Of a stretch of DNA of 64,000 nt, positions 1 to 9,069 are shown piece after piece. The stretch's first letter is position 1. Every line of letters starts with the position of its first letter. Location of the stretch: the NCBI RefSeq assembly GCF_000733925.1, contig NZ_JPOO01000001.1:1798001-1862000 (forward strand). Direction: 5' to 3'. Origin of the DNA: Arenibacter algicola (GTDB lineage: Bacteria; Bacteroidota; Bacteroidia; Flavobacteriales; Flavobacteriaceae). The position numbers and the translations under genes are program-made. The notes beneath the pieces are model-generated. The model searched no databases, had not been told where the DNA came from, and saw nothing but the letters and a program-made list of their open reading frames with translations.

Positions 1-1857
1 ATAACTGCTAAGGCCATTGCTGGTTATCATCCATGCTATTCCTTCCCTATCCATCATTAATTGCAAAACCCTTGAACCATAGAGCCCTTCGTAAGAAGTA
101 ATTTTTTTTACTTCGGCCGTTTTGATGTTTAGAATGTTCAAGGCCTCGGCACCCACAAAAAAAATACTGTCGTTATATTGCTGGATATCAGAAATGGTAT
201 TGTCCATTATCCCATAACTATCATTGAACTCTGTGTTAAAATGAAAAAGGATTTTGTTGGTGTCCACATCAAGTACGTATACTCCTTGCTTGTGGGTTCC
301 TACCCATAATCGGCCCTGTAGATCTAAATAGAGCCTGTAAATGATAGTGTTGAAATTGTGTAGTTCTTCAAAATAGTTATCGGCAATGGGATCGTTCTTT
401 TTCCATTTAACCAAACGCCCGCCCTGTGTGCCAAACCAAAGATTTCCGTTGTGATCCTCCTCTACCTGCCGTACCGTAGAATTTTTAAATATTGGAGGGT
501 TTAGCCAATGTAATGCCTTTTTCGTATTGGCATCAAAAACAGCCAGTCTGCCCCCCTGACAGGCAGACCAAATATGTCCCGATTCACTGTGTTGTTGAAG
601 GTCCCAAATGGATGCATATAATTTGAAGGATTCGGTTCCCAGACCAGTAAAGGGGTTACCTTCCATTTTGTTGAATTGCTGATCATAAAATAGGATGCCC
701 TTGCCCCATGTTCCAATCCAATTTTCCTTGGCTTTGGTTTCCAGTATGGCATTTACAGGGGAGTCCAAGCCAAGACCATCTATAACTACAAGGCTATATA
801 TGTCCTTTTGATCGGGATTCATAACAAAAAGTCCATTTTCCGTACTCAACCAAATATTGCCTTCCCTGTCTTCAAAGAGATGTCTTGCCTGATTGCATTT
901 TATATCGAACTCCAAAGGGTTGCCTTTGAAATGTTGATAAAAACCTTGAAGGTCCTTATCATAGCTCAACAGGGAATTTTCTCCCCCTATCCATATCTGT
1001 CCGCTACTGGTTTCCAAAATTTGCCTTAGAACGGTATATTTTTTTGTCCCCTTTTGGCTTATTATGGTATCGGTTAGATACTGATTTTTTTTCGGGTCGA
1101 AATGGAGGAGAACTGGGTGTTCCCGATGTGGATTGTAATCCCAATAGGTTAGCCACCAAGTGCCGTTTTTGTCCTTAATAAAATCTCCCGAATTGGTAAT
1201 GGCTATGTTGTTCAGTAAAGGTATATTCTCAGGATTGTTGAGCCGGTGAAAGACCTCGTCACTAGAACTTCGGTATACCGCTAGTCCCTGTTCACTGCAG
1301 ATCCAATATTCTCCGTTCTGCTTGTCTTCATATAGGGAACCAACGCCCCAACCTCTAGGGATTTTTATAGGTAAATTGGACTCCACAAAAGCATTGGTTT
1401 TGGCATCGTACCATAAAAGACCATATTGGGAGGCGCAGAGAAATACCTGCTTTTTACTATCTATATACAGCTTGAATTCCGACCTTGGAGGAATGCTGCC
1501 GTAACTTCTAATAGGTACCGGGGTATAATGAAAATCTACTGTGTTGAATTTCCCCACCTGGCCTCCTTGCAATAACCAAAGATTGCCATTACCGGCATCC
1601 AAAATTTGGTCCACCCCCATGCTAGGTGGCAGCTGGTAATTTTCGGGACCTACAAAGGAAATGAATTTTCTCCCATCAAAGCGTTGTATACCTACCTCGG
1701 TGCCTACCCAAAGAAAACCAGTGGAGTCTTGCCAGACACATTTTACTTTATTGGTATTCAAACCATCCGCCGTTGAAAATCTGTTAAAGACGTAGGAATT
1801 CTGTCCAAATAAATAGGCTTGGAAACATAGCAAACAACAAAGAATCCTTATGCTCAT
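1..1857 (-). CDS. Two-component regulator propeller protein, N-terminal part (runs off left edge)
   Basis: The reading frame is open from an ATG at 1857 down to base 1, giving 619 codons with no stop, so only the N-terminal part is present. It begins with a signal peptide (MSIRILCCLLCFQAYLFG) and continues with repeated seven-bladed-propeller motifs of the Reg_prop type, such as LWVGTEVGIQRFDG, IWIGGENSLLSYD, IWLSTENGLFVMN, LWFGTQGGRLVKW and LWVGTHKQGVYVLD. In known Bacteroidota families this periplasmic propeller pair precedes a Y_Y_Y domain and then either a histidine kinase/hybrid response regulator or a LuxR-type output. Those parts lie outside the window, so the output type is unknown. 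The protein would sense an extracellular ligand, often a glycan, and span the inner membrane. Confidence 0.85.
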   Translation of the reverse strand, partial: MSIRILCCLLCFQAYLFGQNSYVFNRFSTADGLNTNKVKCVWQDSTGFLWVGTEVGIQRFDGRKFISFVGPENYQLPPSMGVDQILDAGNGNLWLLQGGQVGKFNTVDFHYTPVPIRSYGSIPPRSEFKLYIDSKKQVFLCASQYGLLWYDAKTNAFVESNLPIKIPRGWGVGSLYEDKQNGEYWICSEQGLAVYRSSSDEVFHRLNNPENIPLLNNIAITNSGDFIKDKNGTWWLTYWDYNPHREHPVLLHFDPKKNQYLTDTIISQKGTKKYTVLRQILETSSGQIWIGGENSLLSYDKDLQGFYQHFKGNPLEFDIKCNQARHLFEDREGNIWLSTENGLFVMNPDQKDIYSLVVIDGLGLDSPVNAILETKAKENWIGTWGKGILFYDQQFNKMEGNPFTGLGTESFKLYASIWDLQQHSESGHIWSACQGGRLAVFDANTKKALHWLNPPIFKNSTVRQVEEDHNGNLWFGTQGGRLVKWKKNDPIADNYFEELHNFNTIIYRLYLDLQGRLWVGTHKQGVYVLDVDTNKILFHFNTEFNDSYGIMDNTISDIQQYNDSIFFVGAEALNILNIKTAEVKKITSYEGLYGSRVLQLMMDREGIAWMITSNGLSSY

Positions 1858-2450
1858 GCAGCCAGGTGGTTTATAATAAAATTACGCAAAGATTGGACAT
1901 CCAAAATATAAAAAATCCGAAATTTTATGTTACTGCGGAAGTCCAGTTCCTGTGCCGGTGAATCCAAGTACCTATTAAAGTATAATTGTAATCCAAAGCT
2001 CTATTAACAGGTCTATCAGAATTTGAAATAATGTTATCATGATTGTTTTTGTTTAATTGAATTTTATTGATTGATGAATAAACCCCTTTTGCATTTGATT
2101 CGGGTGCCATTTACAATGAGAATTTCGTTTAGTTCCTTTTGCTAAAATTCCAAAGGTGAATAACAGTACAAATATAATTCTGGTCGGTCATCTTGGAAAT
2201 AGCATAAATATGTGAAAAAATCCACCTTTAGGGCAGAAAGGAAATTATACATACTGAGTGGGCTAGAGAAGTTGGAGGTCGTAATCCAGGAGTTGTATTA
2301 AAAATCACATTCTTGTGTGATTGTTGGGTAATCCAGATCGTTAGATCTTTGTAGACAGCTAATAATTCTAATATATACCAAAGCTAAACCTGGAAGTAAA
2401 GTCGCCCATAAGCCCTAAGTATAGGAAAGGCCCATTAAAATTTTAAAACT
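1858..2450. other. 593-bp intergenic region between divergent genes
   Basis: This AT-rich region separates the divergent starts of the propeller sensor and the S41 peptidase. It holds a small hairpin with 7-base arms (AATCACA/TGTGATT) near 2302-2321. A 61-codon minus-strand frame at 1925-2110 has no recognisable domain or signal peptide and I do not call it a gene. I see no RNA gene. Confidence 0.5.
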
Positions 2451-3890
2451 ATGAAATCAAAAACGTTGTTACAGTTAGTGTTTAATATGGCACTATTTAT
2501 AAGTACCGTGATTGTCGGAGCCCAAAATGCCTATAACCCTATGGAATTAAAGGAAGATTTTCAACTTTTCAGGACGGCATTGGAGGAGGCACATCCTGGA
2601 ATCTACCGCTATGAAACCAAATCATCAATGGATGGAAGTTTTGAGGCTATTGAAAAGCAGCTTCATCAGCCACTTAATCAACAGGAGTTTTATAAAATAC
2701 TGAACCCGGCATTAGCTAAAATTGGATGTGGGCATACCAAATTAATACCTTCTGAGGATAATGGTTTTATGTATTATTACAACACGGATACTCTATTTCA
2801 ATTGAAACTTTTTCTGGACAAGAACAAGGCCTATGTACGTTATAGTTATGATACTGATAATAAATTGGAACCTGGTACCGAAATAACTTCTATCAATGGC
2901 ATGGATATGGAGGAGATTATTCAAGGCTTGTTGAACAATCTGTTTTCTGATGGACATAATCAAACCTTCAAGTACTACGAGCTTAACAGGTATTTTAATG
3001 CCCTGTTCTCCAATTTCTATTTGGATGAGGGCAAGTCCCACAACGAATTTAACATCACCTATAAGCATCATGGGAGGAAGGGCAGTATGGCGTTACCTTC
3101 GGTTTCCTATCAAAAAGTATTGGAGCATGATGCCGCAGAGCAAAACAGCACACCTTATCAATTGGAGTTCAAGAACGCGAAGACGGCCCTAATGACCATA
3201 CGTACCTTCTGGCCGGACGGGGAGAAATATAATTTTGAGGCATTTTTAAAAGAATCCTTTGCGGAGATCAACGATAAAAATATTGAAAATTTAATTTTGG
3301 ATCTGAGGGGAAACGAAGGGGGAAAGGATGCCTTTGGGTCACTACTGTTGTCCTATTTGGTAAATGTCGATTTTAGGTATTATGACAAATTGGTAGTAGC
3401 CACCAATGAAAAATTTTCATTTGTAGACCATGCCCAATTACCGGAAGGTTATGATGAGTTAAGGGCTTTAATCACCCAAACCGAGGATGGGGAGTTTCGT
3501 TGGGAGCACAACGGAAACCTGGCGGTACAAACACCAAAGGAACATCCATTTAAGGGGCAAATATATGTATTGATAGACGGAGCTTGTTTCTCGGTTACTT
3601 CCGAATTCTGTGCCGTGGCAAACCATCTGGATAGGGTTAGCTTTATAGGGGAGGAAACAGGTGGCGGATATTACGGGAATAATAGTGGTGCCTTTGCCAT
3701 AGTTACACTCCCGAACTCCAAAATGAAACTGGGGATTCCGTTGATGGCCTATTATACCGCGGTTAAAGATTATGAATTTACAGATAGAGGTATTATGCCC
3801 GATCATCCTATTAGGAATACCATTAAGGAAGTGTTGACGCCCGGTGATGAGGTGTTGGATTGGACCTTGGGAAGGATAAACAAAAAGTAG
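2451..3890 (+). CDS. S41 family peptidase (tail-specific protease-like), exported
   Basis: The 479-residue product starts with a signal peptide ending near VIVGAQ, so it should act in the periplasm or outside the cell. The C-terminal half carries S41 hallmarks: a beta-strand NLILDLRGNEGG near residues 280-290, the likely nucleophile serine in CFSVTSEF near residue 380, and EETGGGYYGNNSG about 20 residues later. The middle part, with EPGTEITSINGM, looks like a PDZ-type substrate-binding segment. It resembles the stand-alone secreted S41 peptidases common in flavobacteria rather than housekeeping CtpA. The next gene starts 72 bases downstream and may have its own promoter. Confidence 0.85.
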   Translation: MKSKTLLQLVFNMALFISTVIVGAQNAYNPMELKEDFQLFRTALEEAHPGIYRYETKSSMDGSFEAIEKQLHQPLNQQEFYKILNPALAKIGCGHTKLIPSEDNGFMYYYNTDTLFQLKLFLDKNKAYVRYSYDTDNKLEPGTEITSINGMDMEEIIQGLLNNLFSDGHNQTFKYYELNRYFNALFSNFYLDEGKSHNEFNITYKHHGRKGSMALPSVSYQKVLEHDAAEQNSTPYQLEFKNAKTALMTIRTFWPDGEKYNFEAFLKESFAEINDKNIENLILDLRGNEGGKDAFGSLLLSYLVNVDFRYYDKLVVATNEKFSFVDHAQLPEGYDELRALITQTEDGEFRWEHNGNLAVQTPKEHPFKGQIYVLIDGACFSVTSEFCAVANHLDRVSFIGEETGGGYYGNNSGAFAIVTLPNSKMKLGIPLMAYYTAVKDYEFTDRGIMPDHPIRNTIKEVLTPGDEVLDWTLGRINKK

Positions 3891-3924
3891 GTTTGGTAAT
3901 GATCGAAGCTTGAAGATACTTTCC

Positions 3925-3957
3925 TTTGAAAGGATTTTCACCTTATTTATATATTTA
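3925..3957 (+). promoter_or_regulatory. Possible Bacteroidota housekeeping promoter
   Basis: TTTG at 3925-3928 and TATATTTA at 3950-3957 are 21 bases apart, approximating the known Bacteroidota -33 TTTG / -7 TAnnTTTG pattern. Initiation would fall almost at the ATG at 3963, giving a nearly leaderless mRNA. The match is partial. Confidence 0.3.
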
Positions 3958-3962
3958 CAATT

Positions 3963-4502
3963 ATGGAAAAAAGAAATTTGGTTTTTATAGGGGCCAGTTT
4001 GGATGGTTATATAGCCGATAGAAATGGCGGATTAAATTGGCTTACCGCAATTCCCAATCCCGAGCAATCGGATATGGGTTATACTAAATTTATGGGCCAG
4101 GTGGATGCCCTTGTAATGGGCCGAAAAACTTTTGAAACGGTCTGTGGTTTTGAAGGGGATTGGCCTTATGCCAAACCGATTTTTATAGTGAGCAGGACCT
4201 TGGATACAATAGCTGAGGAATATAGGGATAAAGCCGAATTGGTTAAAGGAAGCTTAGTGCAAATCTTGGAGAAAATACATAACAAGGGATACCATAGGCT
4301 ATACATTGATGGAGGGGTTACCATTCAGAATTTTTTAAAAGAAGATCTCATAGATGAAATAACAATTACAACCATCCCCATAGTATTGGGAGGTGGAAGT
4401 GCTTTGTTTTCAGTACTTCCCAAAGAATTGGAATTTACTTTGGTAGCCTCAAAAGTCTTTTTGGATCAGTTAGTGCAGAATCATTACATCCGAAAAGGGT
4501 AG
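3963..4502 (+). CDS. Dihydrofolate reductase family protein (RibD C-terminal fold)
   Basis: The 179-residue cytosolic protein has the dihydrofolate-reductase/RibD_C pattern: an N-terminal strand NLVFIGASLDGYIAD followed by NGGLNWL, the central ALVMGRKTFETV, then PIFIVSRTL, and near the C-terminus LYIDGGVTIQNFLKEDLIDEITITTIPIVLGGG. These correspond to NADPH-binding and substrate-site segments of the superfamily. Bacteroidota carry many such paralogues (YyaP/YwjB-like), and most have no known substrate. The true folA is usually shorter and has a different N-terminus. The sequence supports an NAD(P)H-dependent reductase but not a specific substrate. Confidence 0.8.
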   Translation: MEKRNLVFIGASLDGYIADRNGGLNWLTAIPNPEQSDMGYTKFMGQVDALVMGRKTFETVCGFEGDWPYAKPIFIVSRTLDTIAEEYRDKAELVKGSLVQILEKIHNKGYHRLYIDGGVTIQNFLKEDLIDEITITTIPIVLGGGSALFSVLPKELEFTLVASKVFLDQLVQNHYIRKG

Positions 4503-4626
4503 GGTTGTATTTGCGCCCTTGCCTCGTAAATGTATTAGAGAACAATAGTGAATTTTATGGAAGTTGGATCTGCATGGCTAGCTTACCTTATTGAAATTTA
4601 GAACAAAAATTGAAAATTATTATACA

Positions 4627-5505
4627 ATGAAATACTTCGTTTTAATACTATTGATGGGGTCCTTGGCCATAATTAGGGCTCAAATCCCAGGCGACTGTAA
4701 TGATCTTTTAATGGATTATTCGGATTTTGTGGAGACGGACAGTACTATATGGCAAATAGAACTAAAGGATGCTGCTACCATAGCAACCCTGATGTATTAT
4801 GGGGCCAGTCATTCCAAGGACATATCCCACCCTCAATTTCAGGAAATAGTGGATAAATGGAATTCGGATAAATTTGATATTGCTCTATTTGAAGGGCCCA
4901 ATAGGGGAATTCTGTCAACTAAGGAAGAGACGATTGCAAACTTGGGGGAATCTGGCTATGTTCGGTATTTGGCCAATGAAAAAAATATTCCGGTGTCCAC
5001 CCTTGAACCAAGTCCAATATCTGAAATAGAATACCTGTCCACTTTATTTCCTATAGACCAGATTAAACTTTTCTTTTTATTGCGTGAAGCGCAACGGGTC
5101 AGGGAAACATTGGGAATGGACAAGGACCAGATCATTGATTATATGGAAAAATTGTTGGTCAAGGCAAATGCCATTCCCCAATTGGAAAATACGATAACTA
5201 CGATTAGTGGCTTGGAAAAGGCTTACATTAAGTATTGGGGTGATAAGGGAGAATGGTGGCAGGCACCTTCGGCTTGGTTTACACCCTCTGGAAATTCGTT
5301 GGAAACAGGAGGGATTTTTACGAATGAAATAAATAAATTTTCAAGTGAGTTCCGTAACCTACATATGGTACAATTAATTAGTAGCCTTTTAAGTGAAGGT
5401 AAAAAAATATTCGCGGTGGTTGGTAGAAATCACGTTCCCATGCAAGCAGATGCCTTGGCTTGCGAATGGGGAAAGTTGATTAGTATATCCAATTATGGTA
5501 ATTGA
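4627..5505 (+). CDS. Exported TraB/Tiki-like superfamily protein
   Basis: I place the start at the ATG at 4627, because it gives a clean signal peptide (MKYFVLILLMGSLAIIRA) and an upstream in-frame TTG at 4591 does not. The mature part holds the spaced signatures of the TraB/PrgY/GumN/Tiki fold: an N-terminal GASH, a downstream acidic motif ALFEGP, and a C-terminal GRNHVPMQADAL with its histidine. In characterised members such histidine and glutamate residues bind metal or form a hydrolase-like site. No partner gene is evident. The family assignment is by motif only and the function is unknown. Confidence 0.55.
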   Translation: MKYFVLILLMGSLAIIRAQIPGDCNDLLMDYSDFVETDSTIWQIELKDAATIATLMYYGASHSKDISHPQFQEIVDKWNSDKFDIALFEGPNRGILSTKEETIANLGESGYVRYLANEKNIPVSTLEPSPISEIEYLSTLFPIDQIKLFFLLREAQRVRETLGMDKDQIIDYMEKLLVKANAIPQLENTITTISGLEKAYIKYWGDKGEWWQAPSAWFTPSGNSLETGGIFTNEINKFSSEFRNLHMVQLISSLLSEGKKIFAVVGRNHVPMQADALACEWGKLISISNYGN

Positions 5506-5715
5506 ACTCCAATTTTATATTTAATTGGATGATATATACAAGCTAGATGCGTGGAGTTTTCTCAATAATCTTGGTTTGGTTTCAAACTTCATGAAGACGA
5601 TTCTTATCTACATCATTTTTTAGCTATATGGTTTACAATGCATTTCCTATCTTAGGACCATAATTTCAATTAATGAATGTAACTGTCCTAATCTAGCCTT
5701 TCTAAAAAACAGTCA

Positions 5716-6561
5716 ATGCGTTTGAATTTCTTTATTGTCCTAATAATTGGTACTCTCCTCAGTACCCAAATTTGTAATTCCCAAGAAGAAATACTTTATA
5801 AGAGGGTGGATACTACCCAGTTGTTTTTGGAAGTACATTATCCCCCTAATATGGAATCCTCCAGGTCATACCCGGCCATGGTTTTCTTTTTTGGCGGCGG
5901 TTGGGTAGGGGGCAACAGATCCCAATTCCTGCATCAGGCACAATATTTTGCCAAAAGGGGGGTGGTTTGTTTTTTGGCAGACTATCGTACCTCAAAAATA
6001 AATGGAACAACTCCCTTCGAATCCGTTAAAGATGCTAAGTCGGCCATAAGGTTTATCAGAAAAAATGCGACCAAATTTAATATAGATGGTACCAAGCTTA
6101 TTGCTTCAGGTGGCTCTGCCGGGGGACACTTAGCGGCCGCAACGGCTTTGGTTGAAGGCTACAATGACCCAGCCGATGATATGTCCATAGATTGTATCCC
6201 GAACGCCCTGGTACTTTTTAACCCTGTTGTAGATAATGGTCCAGGAGGTTATGGTTATGAAAGAATTGGGGAGACTTACAAAGACTTTTCGCCTCTTCAC
6301 AATATTAAAAAAGATGCTCCTTCTACGATTCTTTTCCTTGGAACAAAGGACCACTTGATTCCCGTAGTGACCGCCGAATATTATAAATTGGTAATGGAAA
6401 AAGTGGAGAGTAGGTGCGATCTTAAATTATATGATGGCAAGGGCCATGGTTTTTTCAATTATAAGGATTTTGAATCCTACAAAAGTACTGTTGCGGCAGT
6501 GGATCAATTTTTGGTGTCGTTGGGATATTTGAAGACCGAACCAATAGTGAATATCGAGTAA
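5716..6561 (+). CDS. Secreted alpha/beta hydrolase (acetyl-esterase/BD-FAE-like)
   Basis: The 281-residue product has a signal peptide (MRLNFFIVLIIGTLLSTQICNS). It carries the alpha/beta-hydrolase elements in order: an oxyanion-hole motif FFFGGGWVGG, the nucleophile elbow GGSAGGH (catalytic Ser), an acid in GTKDHLIP, and the catalytic His in GHGFFN. This order and the GGGW pattern match esterases of the bodipy/acetyl-xylan esterase and hormone-sensitive-lipase-like groups. Removal of acyl groups from extracellular carbohydrates is a plausible role, but no carbohydrate-active enzyme lies beside it. The ends look complete. Confidence 0.8.
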   Translation: MRLNFFIVLIIGTLLSTQICNSQEEILYKRVDTTQLFLEVHYPPNMESSRSYPAMVFFFGGGWVGGNRSQFLHQAQYFAKRGVVCFLADYRTSKINGTTPFESVKDAKSAIRFIRKNATKFNIDGTKLIASGGSAGGHLAAATALVEGYNDPADDMSIDCIPNALVLFNPVVDNGPGGYGYERIGETYKDFSPLHNIKKDAPSTILFLGTKDHLIPVVTAEYYKLVMEKVESRCDLKLYDGKGHGFFNYKDFESYKSTVAAVDQFLVSLGYLKTEPIVNIE

Positions 6562-6625
6562 TTAAATGTTGCTGTTGGAAAACGATAGAGAATTTTGATC
6601 AATAGGCAATGACTAAAGAGAATTT

Positions 6626-6952
6626 ATGAATTGGATTTTTCTAATTATAGCCGGACTATTTGAAGTGGCTTTTGCAGCCTGTTTGGGCAAGGCGAAAGAA
6701 TCAACTGGAATGGAAGCTTCCTATTGGTACATTGGTTTTTTGTTGTGTTTGGCGATAAGTATGTTATTGTTGGTCAAGGCTACACAAGAATTGCCCATAG
6801 GGACAGCTTATGCCGTATGGACAGGGATTGGTGCGGTTGGCACCGTACTGGTGGGGATTCTAGTATTTAAAGAACCTGCCACCTTTTGGAGGATGTTCTT
6901 TATTACCACTTTAATTGGTTCCATTATTGGACTGAAGTTTGTATCCAACTAA
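6626..6952 (+). CDS. SMR family small multidrug/guanidinium-type exporter
   Basis: A 108-residue protein with four hydrophobic helices, the normal length of the small multidrug resistance family. The essential membrane glutamate is present in the first helix (LFEVAFAACLGKAKES, Glu13), and the fourth helix ends with GSIIGLKFV. The family works as a dual-topology dimer in the inner membrane, exchanging protons for organic cations or guanidinium. The first-helix glutamate is shared by EmrE-like and SugE/Gdx-like members, so the substrate cannot be read from the sequence. It is transcribed in the same direction as its neighbours, with gaps of 64-65 bases on both sides. Confidence 0.85.
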   Translation: MNWIFLIIAGLFEVAFAACLGKAKESTGMEASYWYIGFLLCLAISMLLLVKATQELPIGTAYAVWTGIGAVGTVLVGILVFKEPATFWRMFFITTLIGSIIGLKFVSN

Positions 6953-7017
6953 TTCTAGCCGTACTCCTTTACAAGAACTAGGTATATGTTTGGAGCAATT
7001 ATTTTATTAATTTTTAA

Positions 7018-7356
7018 ATGAGTCCAGCAAATCGGCTTCTCGTAATCAAATGGGTACACACCCTGATCTGGCTATTTTTTGTAGCCGTGATTTTGTATAT
7101 TTTGTATTCAGGAATTTTTGATGATGTCGATAAATATACCTGGGTAGGTATAGGCTTAATTATAGGGGAAGGTATTGTTCTTTTGATTTTTAAAATGTTT
7201 TGTCCCCTTACGGTCATGGCAAGGAAATATTCGGATTCGGACAAGGATAATTTTGACATTTTTCTTCCCAATTGGTTGGCTAAATATAATAAGTTGATTT
7301 TTACCACCCTATATGTTATCGGGCTGATTATAGTATTGGTACGAACTGTATTTTAA
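7018..7356 (+). CDS. Small membrane protein of unknown function
   Basis: The 112-residue protein has three predicted membrane segments: about residues 10-32, 40-60 and 92-110. Between the second and third lies a conserved-looking loop CPLTVMARKYSDSDKDNFDIFLPNW. The CPLT motif after a membrane helix recalls DUF2784-type proteins, but the match is only by eye. It is preceded by an A/T-rich leader and not tightly coupled to the SMR gene. I do not assign a function. Confidence 0.6.
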   Translation: MSPANRLLVIKWVHTLIWLFFVAVILYILYSGIFDDVDKYTWVGIGLIIGEGIVLLIFKMFCPLTVMARKYSDSDKDNFDIFLPNWLAKYNKLIFTTLYVIGLIIVLVRTVF

Positions 7357-7505
7357 GACCATTTTCTTTAAGGGCTTGGATAGTTGCATTGGTTATCTTG
7401 GAATAAGATTTTAAAAGATAAAAATCCCCTTCTAGAAAAATACAACACATCCTTAGGATTGATAAAAACAGGGAGCGAATATCTAAACATACAAATGGAA
7501 CACAA

Positions 7506-8444
7506 ATGATGAATACCAAATTTTTAATAATATGTCTCTTCTTCTTAATCGGGTCTCATTTCCATGGTAAGGCACAAAATTCTTATGAAATCCCCCAAGA
7601 TGTTAAGCGAATACTTTTTCTGGGGAACAGTATAACCTATTCCGGGCAGTACGTGTCTTATATAGATACCTATTTTACCTTGAAATACCCAGATCGGGAT
7701 TTTGAAATTATTAATGTAGGCTTGCCCAGTGAAACGGTTTCAGGTCTTTCGGAACCAGGGCATGCAGACGGTAAATTTCCGCGTCCAGATCTTCATGAGC
7801 GCTTAGAGCGCGTCCTTTTGCATACAAAACCGGATTTGGTATTTTCCTGTTATGGAATGAATGATGGTATTTATTTGCCTTTTGATGAAGGGCGTTTCCA
7901 AAAGTATAAGGAAGGAATAAATTGTTTGAATGGGGAAGTTATAAAAAATGGTACGCCAATAATTCATATTACCCCTCCTATTTATGATGGGCGTAAGGGA
8001 GAAGCCTACGCCAATGTCTTGGATATTTATGCAGATTGGATTATAAGTAAAAGATATACAGATGGCTGGAAAGTTATTGATATTCATTGGCCAATGAAAA
8101 AATACTTGGAAGATAAACGACTTTCCGATGACGACTTTTTTTTAGCTAAGGACGGTGTGCACCCCAATGATACGGGGCATTGGATAATGGCCAAGCAACT
8201 GCTTCTATATCTTGGGGAAGTGGAAGTATCCAAAGCTAACGGCATTGAAGAAGTGGTTTCACAATTTAATCATGGTGCAGAAATATGGAAACTTGTAGAG
8301 GAAAGTCAGAAAATAATGAAAGATGCCTGGCTCACTTCCATAGGTCACCAAAGGCCTGGTATGAACGCGGGACTTACTCTTGAAGAAGCTCTGGACAAGA
8401 CAGATATACTGCAGAAGGAGATACGTAATTTACAGAAGAAGTAA
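7506..8444 (+). CDS. Secreted SGNH/GDSL-type hydrolase
   Basis: The 312-residue product (start at 7506 or the adjacent ATG at 7509) has a signal peptide ending near HFHGKAQ. SGNH blocks are present: block I ILFLGNSITYSG (GNS instead of GDS, a known variant), the oxyanion Gly/Asn region with CYGMNDGIY, and block V DGVHPNDTGHWIMA with the catalytic Asp and His. Such enzymes deacylate or hydrolyse esters, often on polysaccharides. A YqiA-like gene follows after 21 bases, so the two may be cotranscribed. A specific substrate cannot be inferred. Confidence 0.82.
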   Translation: MMNTKFLIICLFFLIGSHFHGKAQNSYEIPQDVKRILFLGNSITYSGQYVSYIDTYFTLKYPDRDFEIINVGLPSETVSGLSEPGHADGKFPRPDLHERLERVLLHTKPDLVFSCYGMNDGIYLPFDEGRFQKYKEGINCLNGEVIKNGTPIIHITPPIYDGRKGEAYANVLDIYADWIISKRYTDGWKVIDIHWPMKKYLEDKRLSDDDFFLAKDGVHPNDTGHWIMAKQLLLYLGEVEVSKANGIEEVVSQFNHGAEIWKLVEESQKIMKDAWLTSIGHQRPGMNAGLTLEEALDKTDILQKEIRNLQKK

Positions 8445-8465
8445 AGAAGATAATCAACCCATATA

Positions 8466-8954
8466 ATGAACATACTCTATCTACATGGACTTAACGGCAG
8501 CCTTAGCGACGAAAAAAGTACAATTCTTGAAAAGTACGGTACCGTTTATTCCCCGGCTATCGACTACGAATCTGACGTTAACAGCATCGAAAATTTAAGA
8601 AGGCAATTTGTAGATGGGAAAATAGATGTTGTAATGGGTAGCAGTATGGGTGGTTTTGCAGGGTATTATTTGTCCATTGCATTCAAAAAACCGGCCCTAT
8701 TGTTCAATCCGGCTCTGGTTACGCGTTCCGTTTTTCAAAATATTCCGGATTACAACAGTTCAGATCGATCCTTTAAGCGTTTGGTCCTAGGGGCAATGGA
8801 TGAGGTTGTTGATCCAAAGGACACCTTGAAATTTATAGGGGAAAGAATTGCCGAAAATACGGATTACCATATTTCCCTTAGACAGGACCTGGCACATAGG
8901 ATTCCATTGGACATATTCGAATATGAGGTTCGTTACTTTTTTAATCATCTATGA
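8466..8954 (+). CDS. YqiA/YcfP-like alpha/beta-fold esterase
   Basis: The compact 162-residue cytosolic protein begins directly with the first strand and oxyanion motif (MNILYLHGLNGS). It has the nucleophile elbow GSSMGGF and a likely acid in LGAMDEVVDP, and a histidine near the C-terminus (LAHRIP) could complete the triad. The length and the HGLNGS start fit the YqiA/YcfP (UPF0227) family of small bacterial esterases. There is no export signal. It lies 21 bases after the SGNH hydrolase gene. Confidence 0.75.
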   Translation: MNILYLHGLNGSLSDEKSTILEKYGTVYSPAIDYESDVNSIENLRRQFVDGKIDVVMGSSMGGFAGYYLSIAFKKPALLFNPALVTRSVFQNIPDYNSSDRSFKRLVLGAMDEVVDPKDTLKFIGERIAENTDYHISLRQDLAHRIPLDIFEYEVRYFFNHL

Positions 8955-9069
8955 GCGTAACGGTCTACCAAGGACAAAGATCCAATTTGTATATGGTAAA
9001 CGTTAAATACAAGAAAAGCCATTCAGTTGGCTTATACTTTTCTAATTTTATCCAAAATTCAGATATTTA

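Noticed and set aside
1925..2110. 61-codon minus-strand frame
   Set aside because: No domain, signal or ribosome-site support, and it lies in an AT-rich gap.
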